The notes beneath the pieces were generated by a model. It was not told the DNA's origin, did not search any database, and saw only the letters and a program-made list of their open reading frames with translations. From Loxodes magnus (taxonomy: Eukaryota; Ciliophora; Karyorelictea; Loxodida; Loxodidae), in contig CAMPDV010000005.1 in NCBI GenBank assembly GCA_946699065.1, positions 930,001 to 994,000 on the forward strand: a stretch of 64,000 nucleotides of DNA. Reading direction: 5' to 3'. Positions 12,946-25,568 of the stretch are shown here, piece by piece (the first letter of the stretch is position 1; every line of letters starts with the position of its first letter). The translations under genes and the position numbers were made by a program.

Positions 12946-13935
12946 TCAACCATCTATTAAGTTCTTACTTACGGATTTATTTATTGCCTAGTAAACGAGA
13001 TCCCAAGCAGATTCTAAATCTGGAAGTTGGAATTTTAAATGTCCTGCTTATTCGTCGTAAACGTAGAAAATCTCGAATGGGCCATTCATATTTTTGAAAA
13101 GCCATTCAATTAAGTCAGATATAGGCTTGATAGTTTGAGCCATTTATTAACTATGAGATACTAAACTAATAGATTCCAAGAACTAACTTCCAGGAATGAC
13201 AAAAGCGTCCATTTTTTATTAGAACTCTTAAGAAAGTTAATCGGGGCTGTCAAAAGCTAGTTGGAAGTTAATATTTTCAAGTAATAGCATTGGGCCAAAT
13301 ATAAGTTTCCATTATTCACCAATCATAAGAGAAATTGTATTCTACAATAATTAAAAATAGTTTCTTGCTGTCTATCTATCTGCTTCACCATTCATCTAAA
13401 ATCGGAACCCCTTCAATAAATCTCTAAGAAAAGGTTCGTTATTCAAGATTTTTAATAAGATTTAGCCAATTGAAGATGCATTTTCTAATGAGAATTCAGA
13501 ATTTCCCTATAAAAAGCTTGAGTCAGACTACTGTAAATGCTATTATCTTATTAAGGCTGTTTGCTGTACTATTGCATTCAAAAAAGGGCTTTTTAGTTTC
13601 ATATTAATTTACTATCCCTTTATTTCAAGAGTATGCTAAGGTGCAAATCCAGCTGGAATTGCTTACTTTTACTTTAAATTTTCAATCATTTCATCTAATT
13701 CATTCTTAACTTACTCAGGATCCCCTTTAGGATGGAAGAATATAACTAAGCAAGGAGAATCCTTATCAACATTTGATAATTCAATAAGTTCTTTTAAAGT
13801 ATTCGAAGTGTTATATTTAAATCCCATAAACCCAAACAAGTTTATAATAGAATGAGCAGTTGCTGGGATATTTTCTTCTCCTATTGCAAATTTGACCTTG
13901 AACCTATTCATGGTAGGTTAAGACTCTTCTACCAT
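12946..13935 (-). CDS. Hypothetical soluble protein
   Basis: A 329-aa frame from ATG 13935 to TGA 12946-12948 with no internal TGA; all Trp codons are TGG. The N-terminus (MVEESQPTMNRFKVKFAIG) and a hydrophobic CLVIFFHPKGDPE segment suggest a folded alpha/beta domain. The rest is mixed helical and Gln-rich. No signal peptide, membrane helix or known motif is seen, and I do not recognise the family. Its start lies 166 bp from that of the divergent gene at 14102, so the two may share a promoter region. Confidence 0.8.
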
Positions 13936-14101
13936 TTATAATATAAAAGCAATATGAAATTAAATATAAGATTAAACAAATGAAATAAACTATTTACTTC
14001 CTTATGTCCATACATGCTTAGTTCAATTTAATTTCCTTTTAATATTGACCAAACTAATGATAGATAACATTTATGCTATACTTAGATAATACTAAAAAAA
14101 A

Positions 14102-15187
14102 ATGGAGAAGAGCATTCGTCTTTCTAAGAAATAACAAAGAAAAAAAAGAAAACAAGTGACAAACGAGGAGCTAAAAAAGCAAAGACAGGATAGAGAATCT
14201 AGCTCGTCTTCAGAGGGAAAAGTAATGGTTGGTCCGAATGAACAATAAAACCCCGAAACCAAAAATAACAATTTACTCCAAAGCGAAATCGAAAAAATGA
14301 AAGAAAAACTTGCAAAATATGAAGAGATATTTTTTAATCAAAGAGAAAAAATCCAGGAGTTAATGAATTACATAGAAAACTAAAATAACGAATTGCTAAT
14401 TCTCAAAAGTTAACTGATTAAAAACTCAGTAGTAACAGAAAATTAGCTTTATGAAATGTCGTAAACTAACTTCAATTAATCACAAAAAATGATCATAGAA
14501 GAAGATTAGAACAAAATACAACATTAAGAAAAGTAAAATTAAGAAAAAAATGATACAAACATAAACAAAAGAATTGAAATGCTGGAGAAAAAAGTTTTTT
14601 AAAAATAGAAATTAGAAAAACGATATAAAAATTGTTGGTACTGATAATCTTGGTATCATTTACTAAGACATTGTAAGAAATGAAGATAACTCAAGTACAA
14701 TGAAGAATAGAGGACCTGAAGAAACTTAAACAAACTTTGAATTACTGAGTAAGGCATATATAAATAAAAACTATGAACAAGAAACTAAGAGAATCCTTCG
14801 TGGTAGCCGTCCACTTTAAAAAAAGGTCGTGGAGAACAACCACGGAAAAAAACTTGTCAGCAGAAACCTGGTTGAAAACCCAGGATATGCAAACTTTAAT
14901 TTTACATTTAGTTAAAATAATAATAATAATAATACTTAGATAATACTATCATTTATGCTGATAATCAAGTCTAACTTCAACTAGCTTATTATCTTGCCAT
15001 TTTTATAATATTATTTCATATCTTAGCAGATTATTAATAAGAAGGCTTTCTAAGCACTAGCAGCTTTAAAATAGAAATAGAAGCTGAGTGATTATAGGTT
15101 TAATAAAGAGGAGTAAAGTTATGACTTGCTTAGTATGCAAATAGCTTTAATTTAGGTAAGTATAGAATAGATTAGGCACTATAATGA
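14102..15187 (+). CDS. Coiled-coil hypothetical protein, spliced, 3' end uncertain
   Basis: The N-terminus is basic (MEKSIRLSKKQQRKKRKQ), followed by a Ser-rich stretch and a Glu/Gln/Lys coiled coil, as in a cytoskeletal or nuclear scaffold protein. The first frame stops at TGA 14642-14644, but coding character moves to the next frame (IVGTDNLGIIYQDIVRNED). Removing GT...AG at 14594-14615 (22 nt) joins the two cleanly. Near the end, removing 15156-15175 (20 nt, starting GTAAGT) gives a TGA at 15185-15187. An alternative is a 29-nt intron across the (TAA)n tract at about 14910 with a stop at 15089-15091. A 22-nt and a 20-nt intron are less typical than the 19-nt ones elsewhere. No family recognised. 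Confidence 0.55.
14913..14935 (+). repeat. (TAA)n microsatellite
   Basis: About seven tandem AAT/TAA units inside the 3' part of the coiled-coil gene. Read in frame they give a short Asn run, or they lie in an intron under the alternative gene model. Confidence 0.8.
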
Positions 15188-15228
15188 TTATTTGTATTAT
15201 TCATCAAAAGAAAAAAATTAACAATAAA

Positions 15229-17307
15229 ATGGGAAATTGCTAATGCTTTATATCTAAAACTCCTGATTTAAATTTTTAGCAGCAAAAGCAGCTTTTTGAA
15301 AACTTTAAAACATGTGAAGCTTCATCTCATGTTATGGTATAATAACAATTAACTAAACTTTAAACTAGATACAATATAAACGCTGTTAAGTATGAAGATA
15401 TCATATTTTATCAGGTTTTAGGACAATCTGAGCTATGAACAACATTTTAAGGATTTTATCATGAAGAATCAGTAGCAATAAAAGTAAGATGGATTGATTA
15501 TTTGAAGACTGATAATTACGAAATAAGACTTCTTGAATTTTTGTAAGACATAGAGAAAGTGTAAAAGAAATGCCTTAAGAATAGCAAGCACTTTGTTCAA
15601 ATAAAAGGATTATCTGTGGATAAAATTCCTATCATAATTACTGAATATATGAATTAAAGAGATATTCAAAACTATAGCAAGATTGTCAAGTTAAGTCTAC
15701 GCCAAAAATTGTCAATTTGCGCTTAAATAATAGATGCCTTTGCCAGTCTGCATTAAAATGATAACGTAGTTCATGGGAAAGTTAAACCTCAAAATATTCT
15801 GATAAATTAAGAAGAATAAATCAAAATAAGCTATTTAGGATATAAAGATGCTCTTTCTAAGGAATAGCCTTCTGTATCTAGTAATTTGTTTTATAGTGCA
15901 CCTGAACTGCTGGAAACTAATGAGCCATCTTAAGCAAGTGACGTGTGGGCATTTGGCTGCACGATTACAGAGTTTTTTAGTGAAGAATGTATTTGGAAAA
16001 ACATGACAGTTGGAATGATTTATAAACGCCTATTCTTTAAGCACCCTCCTGATATTCCTTCAAGCATTAGCCTTGATCTTAGAAAGATGATACATGATTG
16101 TTGTGAGACAGATCCAAGATTGAGACCCACTTTCTAAGCATTGTAGCAAAGAATCTTAAAAATCGATACAGAGACAATTCCACAATTTGAAAAGCTAAAG
16201 ATAAAGGTTTCATTGAAGCAAGTTGACTGCAAGCCACAAAATAATGACCTTCAAAATGATGATATTAATGAGGTTTTGTAATTTATTATTTAAATGGCAA
16301 GTTAAAAAGGTTCTTGAATGAATTTTAAGCAGATAAAATAAAAGTGGTAAGAGTATAAAGAGCATATATTAGACGTTGCTCATGAAGAAGATTAAGTTTA
16401 TAGCATCTTGCAGTATAAAGACTAGCAAGTTTAGAATCTCGTTGAGCAAAACGAAGTGCTCAAAGCATAATCTTTAAAATCCAATGATAATGCCTGATTA
16501 TTGAGTCTAGGCTTAGACGAATTTGCATCGAGTGATAATCAAAGTGATTTTCTATCGCTTCTTTAACTCAGTCAAGAACTTTAAACTTAGATATTAAAAA
16601 ACGAAATTTTAGAAACACATGCAGATTCATGAGAGGCAAAGTTTCATTAGAAATAAAATGAAGTAGAAAGCTTAACTAGTAAAATGGCTTATTATGAGAA
16701 TCTCATTTAAAACACAAATACTAAATTGTAATCTTTAAGCAATGAATGCAAATAACTTTACAAAACTAAAGAACAGCAAGAAGCATTAATTCAGCAACTT
16801 ACGAAGACTATTCATTAGTAGCAAGAATAATATGATGAACTTTAATCAAAGTTCTAGTGAAACAATCAATCAATGTAGTAAGAGCTTACTTTAAAGCAAA
16901 AGCAAATCCAGTAGATAAAACAAGATTTAGGAAATCACTCTATTTTGTAGTAAGAAAATGCTTAGCTTAAAGACTAATTAGAGCAGACTAAAATCTAATT
17001 AGATTAACAGTTAAAGATCAATGCAAAACTCAAGGTATAAAATGAAGAATTGACAGAAGATATATAAAAATTACTTTCAAGGATATAAACTGATACTGAA
17101 TAGCTTTATAATAGCGTTGATAGAAAGCTAATATGTTAGTATCTAATTCCACTTCTAAATCCAAATTCATCTGCAAAGGTGAAAAAGTAAATGGCAGATT
17201 CTTTGAGTTAACTTCTTTAAGTTAAAGAAGATTTATTCATGATAAAATCTGAAGAAGATCTTCCTTCTTTAATAGAAAATCTGAAGGTTTTTATAGAGGA
17301 ATAGTGA
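15229..17307 (+). CDS. Acylated protein pseudokinase with coiled-coil tail
   Basis: A 692-aa frame from ATG 15229 to TGA 17305-17307. The N-terminus MGNCQC is a classic myristoylation (Gly2) plus palmitoylation (Cys) signal, so membrane attachment is likely. A kinase fold occupies about residues 55-310: degenerate glycine loop (GQSELWTTFQG, Trp70 coded by TGA), VAIK lysine (Lys85), APE as APE (224-226) and DVWAFGC. Catalytic residues are lost: HRD is HGK (182-184) and DFG is LGY (203-205), so it is probably inactive and acts as a scaffold or allosteric partner. Residues of about 340-690 form a long Gln/Glu/Lys coiled coil. Five internal TGA codons read as Trp. No intron needed. Confidence 0.85.
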
Positions 17308-17629
17308 ATAGGATTTTACACAGTACTTAGTCTTTAATTTACTTGTAAATTCAATGATAAATCTATAATATACTATATTCATTAATATCAATCTCACTCT
17401 TGTCATCTCCATTTAATTCTAGCTTTCTGCTCTTTAAGTATCTTTATAATAAGGCTATATATTAAGCAATGTCTAGACTTTACATGATGCTATGAGAAGT
17501 AGCAGATAAAGGATTTAGTATGACATGAGTATGTAGTAATGGGAATAAGAGTTTGTAGTTGAATTGAAAAAGCATTTTTTCATAATGATTTGCTAAGTGA
17601 AAAGTTTTAAATCTTAATAAACATTTTTA
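17308..17629. other. Spacer between kinase and mS29 genes
   Basis: About 320 bp holding the 3' flank of the pseudokinase gene and the upstream region of the mS29 gene. The frame of the kinase stays partly open here but contains three further TGA codons in a short distance, so I treat it as noncoding. Confidence 0.5.
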
Positions 17630-20275
17630 ATGAAGAAGATTTTACATCTGTACAGATCAATCTCTGCTCACCCTCCTCCCATCTCATCAGCTGAAGCCAC
17701 TCCTTATCTGCTGAAGGATCTGTCTCCAACTTCAACTGTGATAAGAGAAATAGATAAAACAGTTTAACACAAAAGATTCGATACATCTGCTTCAGAAATG
17801 TTTAGACAAGCAAGGGAAAAATTAATTCCATAGCTAGAAGAGCAGTTACAAAAAGATCTTTTAGCCTAGTTCAGTTAGCATCTAAGTGACCCTGAAAAAA
17901 AAGAAATATAGCAAAGCTTTGAACGAAGAAGGGAAAGAATGTCTTATAAAGTAGAACAGCAAATGGACTTTTAAGAGCAAGATGAACTTTATTAAGAGCC
18001 AGACTTGGACTTTAAGTAATATAAGCATGAATTTGTAGTAAGTGCAGATACATAAGCTCATAGCTTTGAGGATGTAGGAAAATGGTTTGAATTAGAAGAT
18101 GATCAAGTATTGAAAATATTCTAAAACGGAACTTTCGGAGAAAAATATCTTGAAGATCACTATCGAAGAGCGAAAAAATGTGCATGAATGATTAGAGAAG
18201 AAAGCATAAAAATTTCAAGATGGCTCTCACTTCTGGGAAATACTAATTTTGATTAATTTGCTAAAGATTTTGCACCAGAAGAAGAAGAATAAAAGCTAAT
18301 AGATCAGTTCTAAACACTAGAAACACACTGGGAATAGTTTTAGTTTGTGGCAAAAAATGATTTTATGCTATTTACATACCTATTTAATTAAATCTCAAAG
18401 GCATTTAATTTGGAAATCAACAGAATGTGGCTTGAAGATGGAGATAAATATGTCCACCATTTGTTCAGTAATTCATACGAACTTTTCAATGCAATAGTTC
18501 ATTTGATAATTAGAGAGATGTCTACTAACAAAGAGTTATATGATTTCTTATTTAATCCAATGTATTCAGGTAGCAATAAAAAACTAAATGACTTTAATAT
18601 AACTGAATTCAAATAATATTTGGAAGGATAGCATTTCTTACCATAAATTAGACTCATTATGTTCTAAATTATTAAACAATTCAGAAACCATGAGAAATTC
18701 ACTGATTAAGACTGCCTGAGAAATATATCTGTTAAAAATTGCGTAGAGTGGATTACAAACACTTTAGATTTTATGATTGGCGAGAAGTAGTTTAGCATCA
18801 AAATACCATCAGATATCTAATCCATTTATGAAATATAACCAAAAAAAGGAGTTGTCGATAATTATAAGGGAGTTAATTCAAGTTTACTATTATATGGTCC
18901 AAGAGGTAGTGGAAAAAGCTAAATAATGAACTATTTATGGATTTGGGCTCTTTAGTAGGAAGATTGGATTGCAGTGAGAGTACCTCGCTCTGCTGATTAC
19001 ACAAAAAGACCATCTGACTCTGTTTGGCATAACAGTGGATTATCAATATATCCCGATTTAGCCTTGGATATGCTTAATGATATCGTAAAAAACTAAAGTG
19101 AAAAACTTGCTAATTTTTAGGTTAAGTAAGAGCTTTATGGGAAATATAATGTTGGTGGATTCCATGAAGAACTTGATGCAAGCTATAGGCCTCTACCTGT
19201 ATAGCATAAATACTTAGAAGATCTAAGATGTTGGACAGATGATTGGAAGAAATTCTTATCCTAAGATGCTCTCAGAGTTCTCACAACAGATTTTCCTCAT
19301 TTCTAACTTCCTGAAAGAATTCCACGAATTTAATTTGAAATAGAGAGAATTCAAAAATACTCCCAATTCCCATATCTAAAAGACTTAATGGAAAATCCAA
19401 ATAACTTCATTTATGATTATAACTGGGTTTTCGACAGATCCTTAGAATAATCTGGAAAGAAAAGACCAAAGAAGCTTAAGATTCCAAAAAATCTTATGGC
19501 TCCAAATGAAATCTATGATTATTTAAGGCACAAACATAAGACAATAACAGGCTTTGATTAAGATAAAAATCTAAGAGATGAACACTATGATGTCGTATTG
19601 TTGGATCCTGATAAGACTTATGAAGAGTAACAAAAGGCTTTAGATTTAGCAATAAAATTAAGTAATAAGTTACCCTAGCCAAAGAACTTATTAGAAATAG
19701 CTGAATTTGCTTTAAAGTAGCATGTATATGGCACCAATGCAATTTGTGAAATAATTCTTTAATTATATCACAGTGAGAACTATAAATTCTTATTCTTAGT
19801 TGATGAGTGGAATGAATTGTTCAAACCTACTAACAGAAAAAGTGTTATGTATGCTAATTATAAAAACTGCAATCATTGTGTTCCTCCATACGACTATGCT
19901 ATTCCAAGATTGTCAATGAAGTGGGACGGACATCGTATAATGAATGGAGCGAAGGTTGTAGCTTCTTGTGAATAATGGTATGAAAGATAGTCTTTCATTC
20001 CAAAATTAGCAGGAGTAAATGATGAATATTCCATCTAAATTCCAAACTTAACAATGAATGATTTAAGACTAGCTTGCTATTATTATATGTCGAGTGGTTG
20101 GGTCTCTCATTAAATAAATGAGCCTGCGATTGAAAGCATGTGGATGTAAAGCTAGGGAAATTGGTATGCCTTCCACTAACAGGCAATGAACTTCTATGAA
20201 ACCGAACATTTCAATCCTTTACCTATATCATAGAAAAAATGGCCTCACAAACCAAATCTCAAAGACTTGATTTGA
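17630..20275 (+). CDS. DAP3: Mitochondrial small ribosomal subunit protein mS29 (DAP3)
   Basis: An 881-aa frame from ATG 17630 to TGA 20273-20275. mS29 is the GTP-binding protein of the mitoribosomal small subunit. The P-loop GPRGSGKS is at residues 423-430, and a Walker B-like FLFLVDEWNE carries Asp725-Glu726. Ahead of the P-loop are the family-typical KIFQNGTFGEKYLEDHYRRAK and MIREES segments; DAP3 proteins have a similar block before the nucleotide-binding site. The first 60 residues are poor in acidic residues, rich in Ser, Pro and Arg, and fit a mitochondrial presequence. The protein is about twice the length of animal DAP3; enlarged mitoribosomal proteins are known in ciliates. One internal TGA gives Trp186 (CAWMIRE). 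No intron needed. Confidence 0.88.
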
Positions 20276-20391
20276 AACTATTTAAACATACTAACTTTAA
20301 TAATTATTAACTTTGTAATCTTCAATCTATCAAATCTAACACTAACTCTAAGCTTTAAACCTTTTCATTTTACTTTATTAAATATTTTAAA

Positions 20392-20709
20392 ATGGAAAGA
20401 AAGAAATAGAAAATATCTTAAGCAAAAGGAACTGAAGATCTTAGCATTTAAGAATAAAATGAAATCATGCAAATCTGTAAATCAGTAAGGGGTCCTTGGC
20501 CTGCCTTCAAAAGCAGGATAAAATTGGAGGCATTAATAGACTTACTTATGGAAGTTTGGTATGAAGATGAAAATTAGTAAAGGAAATGCTTTAATTCAAA
20601 TATAAATTTAACATTGGGACATCAACCTACTATCAAACTTCTAATTCCTTTTATATCTTTCTCCTCTAAACATTTAATAGAAGATACATTGCATCTCATT
20701 TCTTCATGA
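20392..20709 (+). CDS. Small hypothetical protein
   Basis: A 105-aa frame from ATG 20392 to TGA 20707-20709, 116 bp after the mS29 gene on the same strand. The first half is charged. The centre (RGPWPAFKSRIKLEALIDLLMEVWYEDE) looks like a small helical fold with ordinary TGG Trp codons, and the tail is hydrophobic. No internal TGA. Composition is unlike the spacers, which supports a real gene. No family recognised. Confidence 0.6.
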
Positions 20710-21808
20710 CAAATTTATTAAAACTGTCTAAGCTATTCATAGAGCTCACTTAAAAAATATATTTAAAGATGCAATAAATTATAAAATAGCAATTCTACCT
20801 AAGCATTTTAAATTTGTAAGTCCTAAACAAATCAAATAAGAAAAGCCTTTAAGCGATGAGTATATAATAATAAAACTAGCTAAAGAAGGGATATTAAAAA
20901 GCATAATTTTATTCAATTTTTATAATATTAGTTATTTTATTAAAGTTAAGGTTATTATTTAAGTCAAAACATTCTTTAGCAAAGCTTTGAAAGATGTTTT
21001 AAGTTAAAGGATAATCATAACTAGATAATAAATAGGAATCTTATATTAATTATAGTTTTGAAAGATATTTAAAATTTAGTTTCATTTATCTATTATAAAT
21101 TTCTATTTAACTTAATCAGAAAATTATGGAAATATTATAATTTGTTTATTAAAGAAAGGCACAATCTAAAAAATCTTAGCTTATTTATTACTGCATTTAG
21201 CTGAGGTAAATAAATCTTCTTTTTTAATAAACTAAAGGATTTTAAAGTTAGAAATATAATTGTATTTGTAAGAAAATATGAATTGTGAAGTTGAAAGTCA
21301 AATATTATATAAAATTTACCAGTAAGACTTAAATGAGATTAAATGGATAAATCTAAGTAATTAAAAAGCATAAAGAGTTAATGCTTTTATAGCAACTAAG
21401 TAAGTATGGATACTCTTTATTTTCTAGTATTTCTTCTTAATAAATAATTTATATGTTCTCACAAATATTCTAAAATGATAGTTGTGTATAATCTTAATAG
21501 TCTTGCTTTAAATATAGGAATAAGAATAAATTTAGCAATAATCATGATAGTAATCACTATATTAATGAAAGATATTAGAAGGGATTTTAGATAGTTACTT
21601 CACTCTCTATATGCCTTTAGCAAGATTTTAAATTAAGCACAAGTTTAGTATCTATTATTTTAGAAGTCATAAAGCAAAACTTAGTAAACATGTCGATAAA
21701 ACCAGCATGAATGGCTTTCAGTACAAATTGAAGATAAATAAAATAGAAAGTCATAACTTTCATTTAATTCAGTAATTAAGAATTGTCTCTTTCTCATTCT
21801 CTAAAAGT
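20710..21808. other. AT-rich spacer, no gene seen
   Basis: About 1.1 kb of A/T-run sequence between convergent genes. No coding frame, RNA or repeat that I can support. Confidence 0.55.
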
Positions 21809-22315
21809 TCAGTGATTTCTTGTTCTTTTATTTAAAAACTCTCGAATTGCATCTGTTCGCAGAGGTTAATTTTCATTAGCACCATTTTGAACTCTTCTAG
21901 TTCCACCTCGTTATCTATTTCCACTGAAAAATTACTGGTCTTCTTCACTTATGCACATTGGAGCAAAACAATTTCACAAACAGTCTCCTTTGCATTAATT
22001 TTATTGAAGTCCAAAGCAGTTGAATTAACCTTGGTTAATGTCAATGCATACATAATCGCTGCATCTAAATTTGCATTTATTTTATTCGCAAGCAGTTTAA
22101 TTATTTGCATGTACCTGGCAATTAAGTTAGCCCATAATTTTGTTGACACAGAACATGCCTACTGGAGTCTGTTCCCATTTGCACTATGTATTAAGTATGC
22201 ATTTATCTTAAGTGCTATAAGTAAAGCAACTTTGCATGTAGTCTTAAGGATTTTAACTTAAAGAGAAAGGAATCACCAAACTCACAACAAACAAAATTTT
22301 TGCTAAGTATGTCAT
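21809..22315 (-). CDS. Secreted Cys-rich protein
   Basis: A 168-aa frame from ATG 22315 to TGA 21809-21811. The N-terminus (MTYLAKILFVVSLVIPFSLS) is a clear signal peptide. About residues 25-130 hold repeated Cys-rich modules with a C-x-W core (CKWEQTPVGMFC and later CLWNCFAPMC, where the Trp is TGA). The TGA thus falls in the position of the TGG of the first module. The C-terminal 40 residues are basic and polar without Cys. Such proteins are often surface or secretory-vesicle components; the function here is unknown. The opposite strand is open in the standard code but lacks these features. Confidence 0.78.
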
Positions 22316-23710
22316 TTTATAAAATTATCTTGCTAGCTTACTTTATTACTCGTTTAATTTCCTATTTAAAACTTAAACGCTTCTCATAAGCTAAATAGAT
22401 AGAATTTATCAAGCAAGCAATCAAAAGCTTTTGTTAATTTGTAATTACATTTAATATTAGCTAAGTTGAAATATCTCCTTATGCTTTAGTAAATATTCTA
22501 TGGATAAAATGGCTGCTCTAGTTAGATTCAGTCGATATATCTTAATTTATTTTTGGTTAAAACTATTTTTAATAAGCATTATTACAAATTCAATTCATTT
22601 AGATTATCAATTAAATGTATTAATAAATATATTTGAAACTTCAAATAATAATAAAATTAAATCTCATTTCCTTTCCAACTTTGAAATCTCAAAGTAGAGT
22701 GAAAATATTTCTGTTTTTTAAAAAGATATTAACATAATATAATGGTTATCAATTAGCTTTACCTAATCAATATTTTTAATCTGATAAGTTTTAAACAATT
22801 AATTAACGGAAAGTATATTTCTTAATAATGGAAAAATCATAAAATTTATATTTTTCTTAGCAACTATTTAGTGATTCGTGATATAATCTAAATAATTTGA
22901 AAGCAGCTGATATAGACTGATTTGTAGTTTATAAAGGGACTAAAAATAAAAGTACTATTTGCTTATTTAGTTATTTAAACTTAAATAGATTATTATATTG
23001 AAATAAATTCAGAACTTTTCTTTATTTTAAAGATAATTAATATCCTTTCAAAATTTAAACTTAATTTAGCTTTTGTTAATCATTATTATATAATAGTTGC
23101 GCAAAGAGAAATTTTTCACGCTAATTGAACTATCATAGCAAATTATCCTATAAATTTTCTTAAAAGTTAATTCTAAATTAAATGTTTAATTCTCTAATTT
23201 TTATTAATGAGAGGAATCAAATTTTTATAATTTAAATTTCATAAGCGAAGGTTCTTTATTCCCTTATTTATCAATAATAGTTTGATGTTTTCAACTTATT
23301 TTAGAAAAATCTCTTAAGGCACTTAAAAGATTAATGGTATATTAAATTTAATTTTTGCTTTAAGATTATTTATTACATTTAGATTAGTAGCGTTTTATAT
23401 CTAATCTTCATTTAATAAACTAATTATTGCATTTGAGTTATTAATACCGAATACTTATGCCTGCTCTTGTTTGAGAGTATTAATTTTTATTTTATTCAAC
23501 TCAATTAATTAAAATAATACTTTTCATTTAACCAAATTTCTTATTTTTATAGAAAGATATTACTATCCAATGCAAATAATGCTCTTTTAAATATTTACTT
23601 AATTATTGTGTTTGACTTGTCATTAAAGAAATAATAAAACTAAAGAGTAAAAATGAACTTAAGAATTAGAGCAGGTAAGAATAATAAATGAATTAAATAA
23701 ATATAAAAGT
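22316..23710. other. AT-rich spacer, no gene seen
   Basis: About 1.4 kb of A/T-run sequence. A short open stretch near 22500-22697 on the + strand has spacer-like composition (Ile, Asn, Leu, Phe) and I do not call it. Confidence 0.55.
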
Positions 23711-24991
23711 TCATTTAAATCTAGAATCATATTTGGCCTTGATCTCTTCTATTCTCTTCTTAAAGGTTTCCTTTTCTTCCTAGCTCATTGTGTTTTTCTT
23801 TTAATTATAACATTTCAGAAGATTCTATATAACTTCAGTCTTCTTTAAGTCGAAATCGCTTTTTTGCTTTTGCAGATCTTATTTCTTTTTCATTTTTTAT
23901 TGCTATAATTATACTTTTTGCTGATTAATTATTTTGTTTCTTTTCTATTTGTAAGCAGAAGGATTCTATTCCATATTCTGGTTCTCACGAATGCTTTCTG
24001 AGTTTGAATTAACCTCATTGTTATCAGATTATATTTTATTATTGATTTCATTTCTGGGACGCTTTTTTCCGAAGACCTAATTATTTGTGAGTGTTTGAGT
24101 GTTATTTTTTTACCCATTATTTTAGACTTCAGCTTTCTTTTATTCCTCTTACAATATGTTAGCCTTGATTTCTTCATTCATTTACTTTCGGTCTGTATTT
24201 TTATTATCCTAAATATTAGGTAAATTAACTTTACTTTCTTTACTTAAAATTTCTTCACCAGAGTTTTAATCTGAATTAAGAAAAGCAGTAAGATCCTACT
24301 ATTCTCTCACCTTGTCTGCACTTTATCATCTGCAAAACTTAATTACAGCAGTTTATCTTTTATCATCCACGTGTATAGAATTAATATCTCCGAATTATTT
24401 AAATTTCTTGTACAGAATGTTAACTTAATTAACATTGTTAGGAACATTTTCCAATCTGATAAATTTATCATGCTGCTGTAGAAATTAAGTGTATGTATTT
24501 TAAGGATTCTGTTTGGTAATTTAACTCTTTTTCTGATTTTATCCTGGAACAATCTTTATTTATTTCTTTATTTTTTGTTCGTTTTAAACTATCCAGTCTT
24601 AAAAATTAAGTATTTGCTCCTCTTATTGGTCATGCTTTTACTTCTTAGTCACCTTCTCTTTTGCTTGCTCATTTTCATCAAATTAATCTAAGTAGGAATC
24701 TTCTTCATCACTTTCTTGCTTCTATTTGATAAAATCTATCAACCCTCTAAAAAAGTCCTGCTCCGCTTTTTACTTTGATTCTTTCGGAAGGCTCCATTTG
24801 TTATTAGGTTGCTAGGATAAGGAAGTCTGTACGGCGGAAGAGATTCCTTTCTATAATTTCTGCTAAGAAATTCCTTTTTCTAGATAAAAAATACAATAGT
24901 CAGCAATAATCTGTTTTTAAGGGTTATCTGGAATAAGATGATTGACAATATGCTCCTTAACATCGCCTTATAGTGTTTTTTTAATTTTCAT
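23711..24991 (-). CDS. RBM26/27-like RNA-binding protein (PWI-like fold + RRM)
   Basis: A 426-aa frame from ATG 24991 to TGA 23711-23713. About residues 9-45 resemble the PWI-like N-terminal fold of RBM26/RBM27, ending in a short helical region. An RRM starts at about residue 174 with RLENVPNN, followed by KKFKQFGDINSIHV and TAVIKF, matching the low-conservation RRM of that family. The C-terminal third is a basic Gln/Lys-rich coiled coil. RBM26/27 proteins take part in nuclear RNA surveillance in animals; here that role is inferred. No CCCH zinc finger is seen, unlike animal members. One internal TGA gives Trp (KFCRWQSA). No intron needed. Confidence 0.72.
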
Positions 24992-25048
24992 GTTTTAAAT
25001 TTTATTAAAAGAAAATTTAGAATGATGGCACTTTATTTTCTCTTTCTT

Positions 25049-25312
25049 TCAAATTATAGTTAAAAATATCTCTCTAATCTTTTTTAACTGTTATAATCAA
25101 TCCTCTCCAATATCTTTTAGAACTCCCCTCATTATTTAAATTGCTAGCTTTACCTCTACTTTATGATTAGCTTGTAAAACTAAGATGCTAAGTGTTAACT
25201 TATTTATTTAAGAACATTTATCATCTCCTTTTATCACCAAACTCTTATATTCTACACTTTAGCTTCCTTTTATTATATTAAATAGCAATTCTCAAAAGAT
25301 AAATAAAGGCAT
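25049..25312 (-). CDS. Possible small hypothetical protein
   Basis: An 87-aa frame from ATG 25312 to TGA 25049-25051, lying between the RRM gene (57 bp away, same strand) and the divergent TPR-Kelch gene. It has more Gly, Val, Asp and Glu than spacer reading frames (VEYKSLVIKGDDKC, IMRGVLKDIGEDW), which favours coding. Two TGA codons are read as Trp. No family recognised. It could also be an exon or chance. Confidence 0.4.
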
Positions 25313-25568
25313 TAAGTAGTAAAGCGTATAAAGAGATAAGATATTGAAATACTAAAATATCTTAGTATGTAAGAACAGAAGTAGGAAATAGTTGCTTTGT
25401 AAGGTATAAGGTTTGAATGGAAGATAATAATAACTATAAAGCTAAATTTTACCTTTAAGTAATTAAATTGAGGAATTTTAGTGAGCATATTTAATAAGCA
25501 CCTTGCTTACCTAATTAATTAGCTAAATACTAAAGTTTCTATCTTAGACATATTGAAGTAAAGATTTA

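Noticed and set aside
14594..14644. Programmed +1 frameshift or sequencing indel
   Set aside because: A GT...AG segment of the right length removes the shift, and tiny introns exist elsewhere in the window. An indel in the A/T runs cannot be fully excluded.
21887..22261. 124-aa + strand membrane-like protein
   Set aside because: It is the antisense of the secreted Cys-rich gene, which has a signal peptide, Cys modules and a proper TGA stop.
22500..22697. Short + strand protein at 22500
   Set aside because: Composition is that of spacer (Ile, Asn, Leu, Phe, Lys), with no partner or motif.
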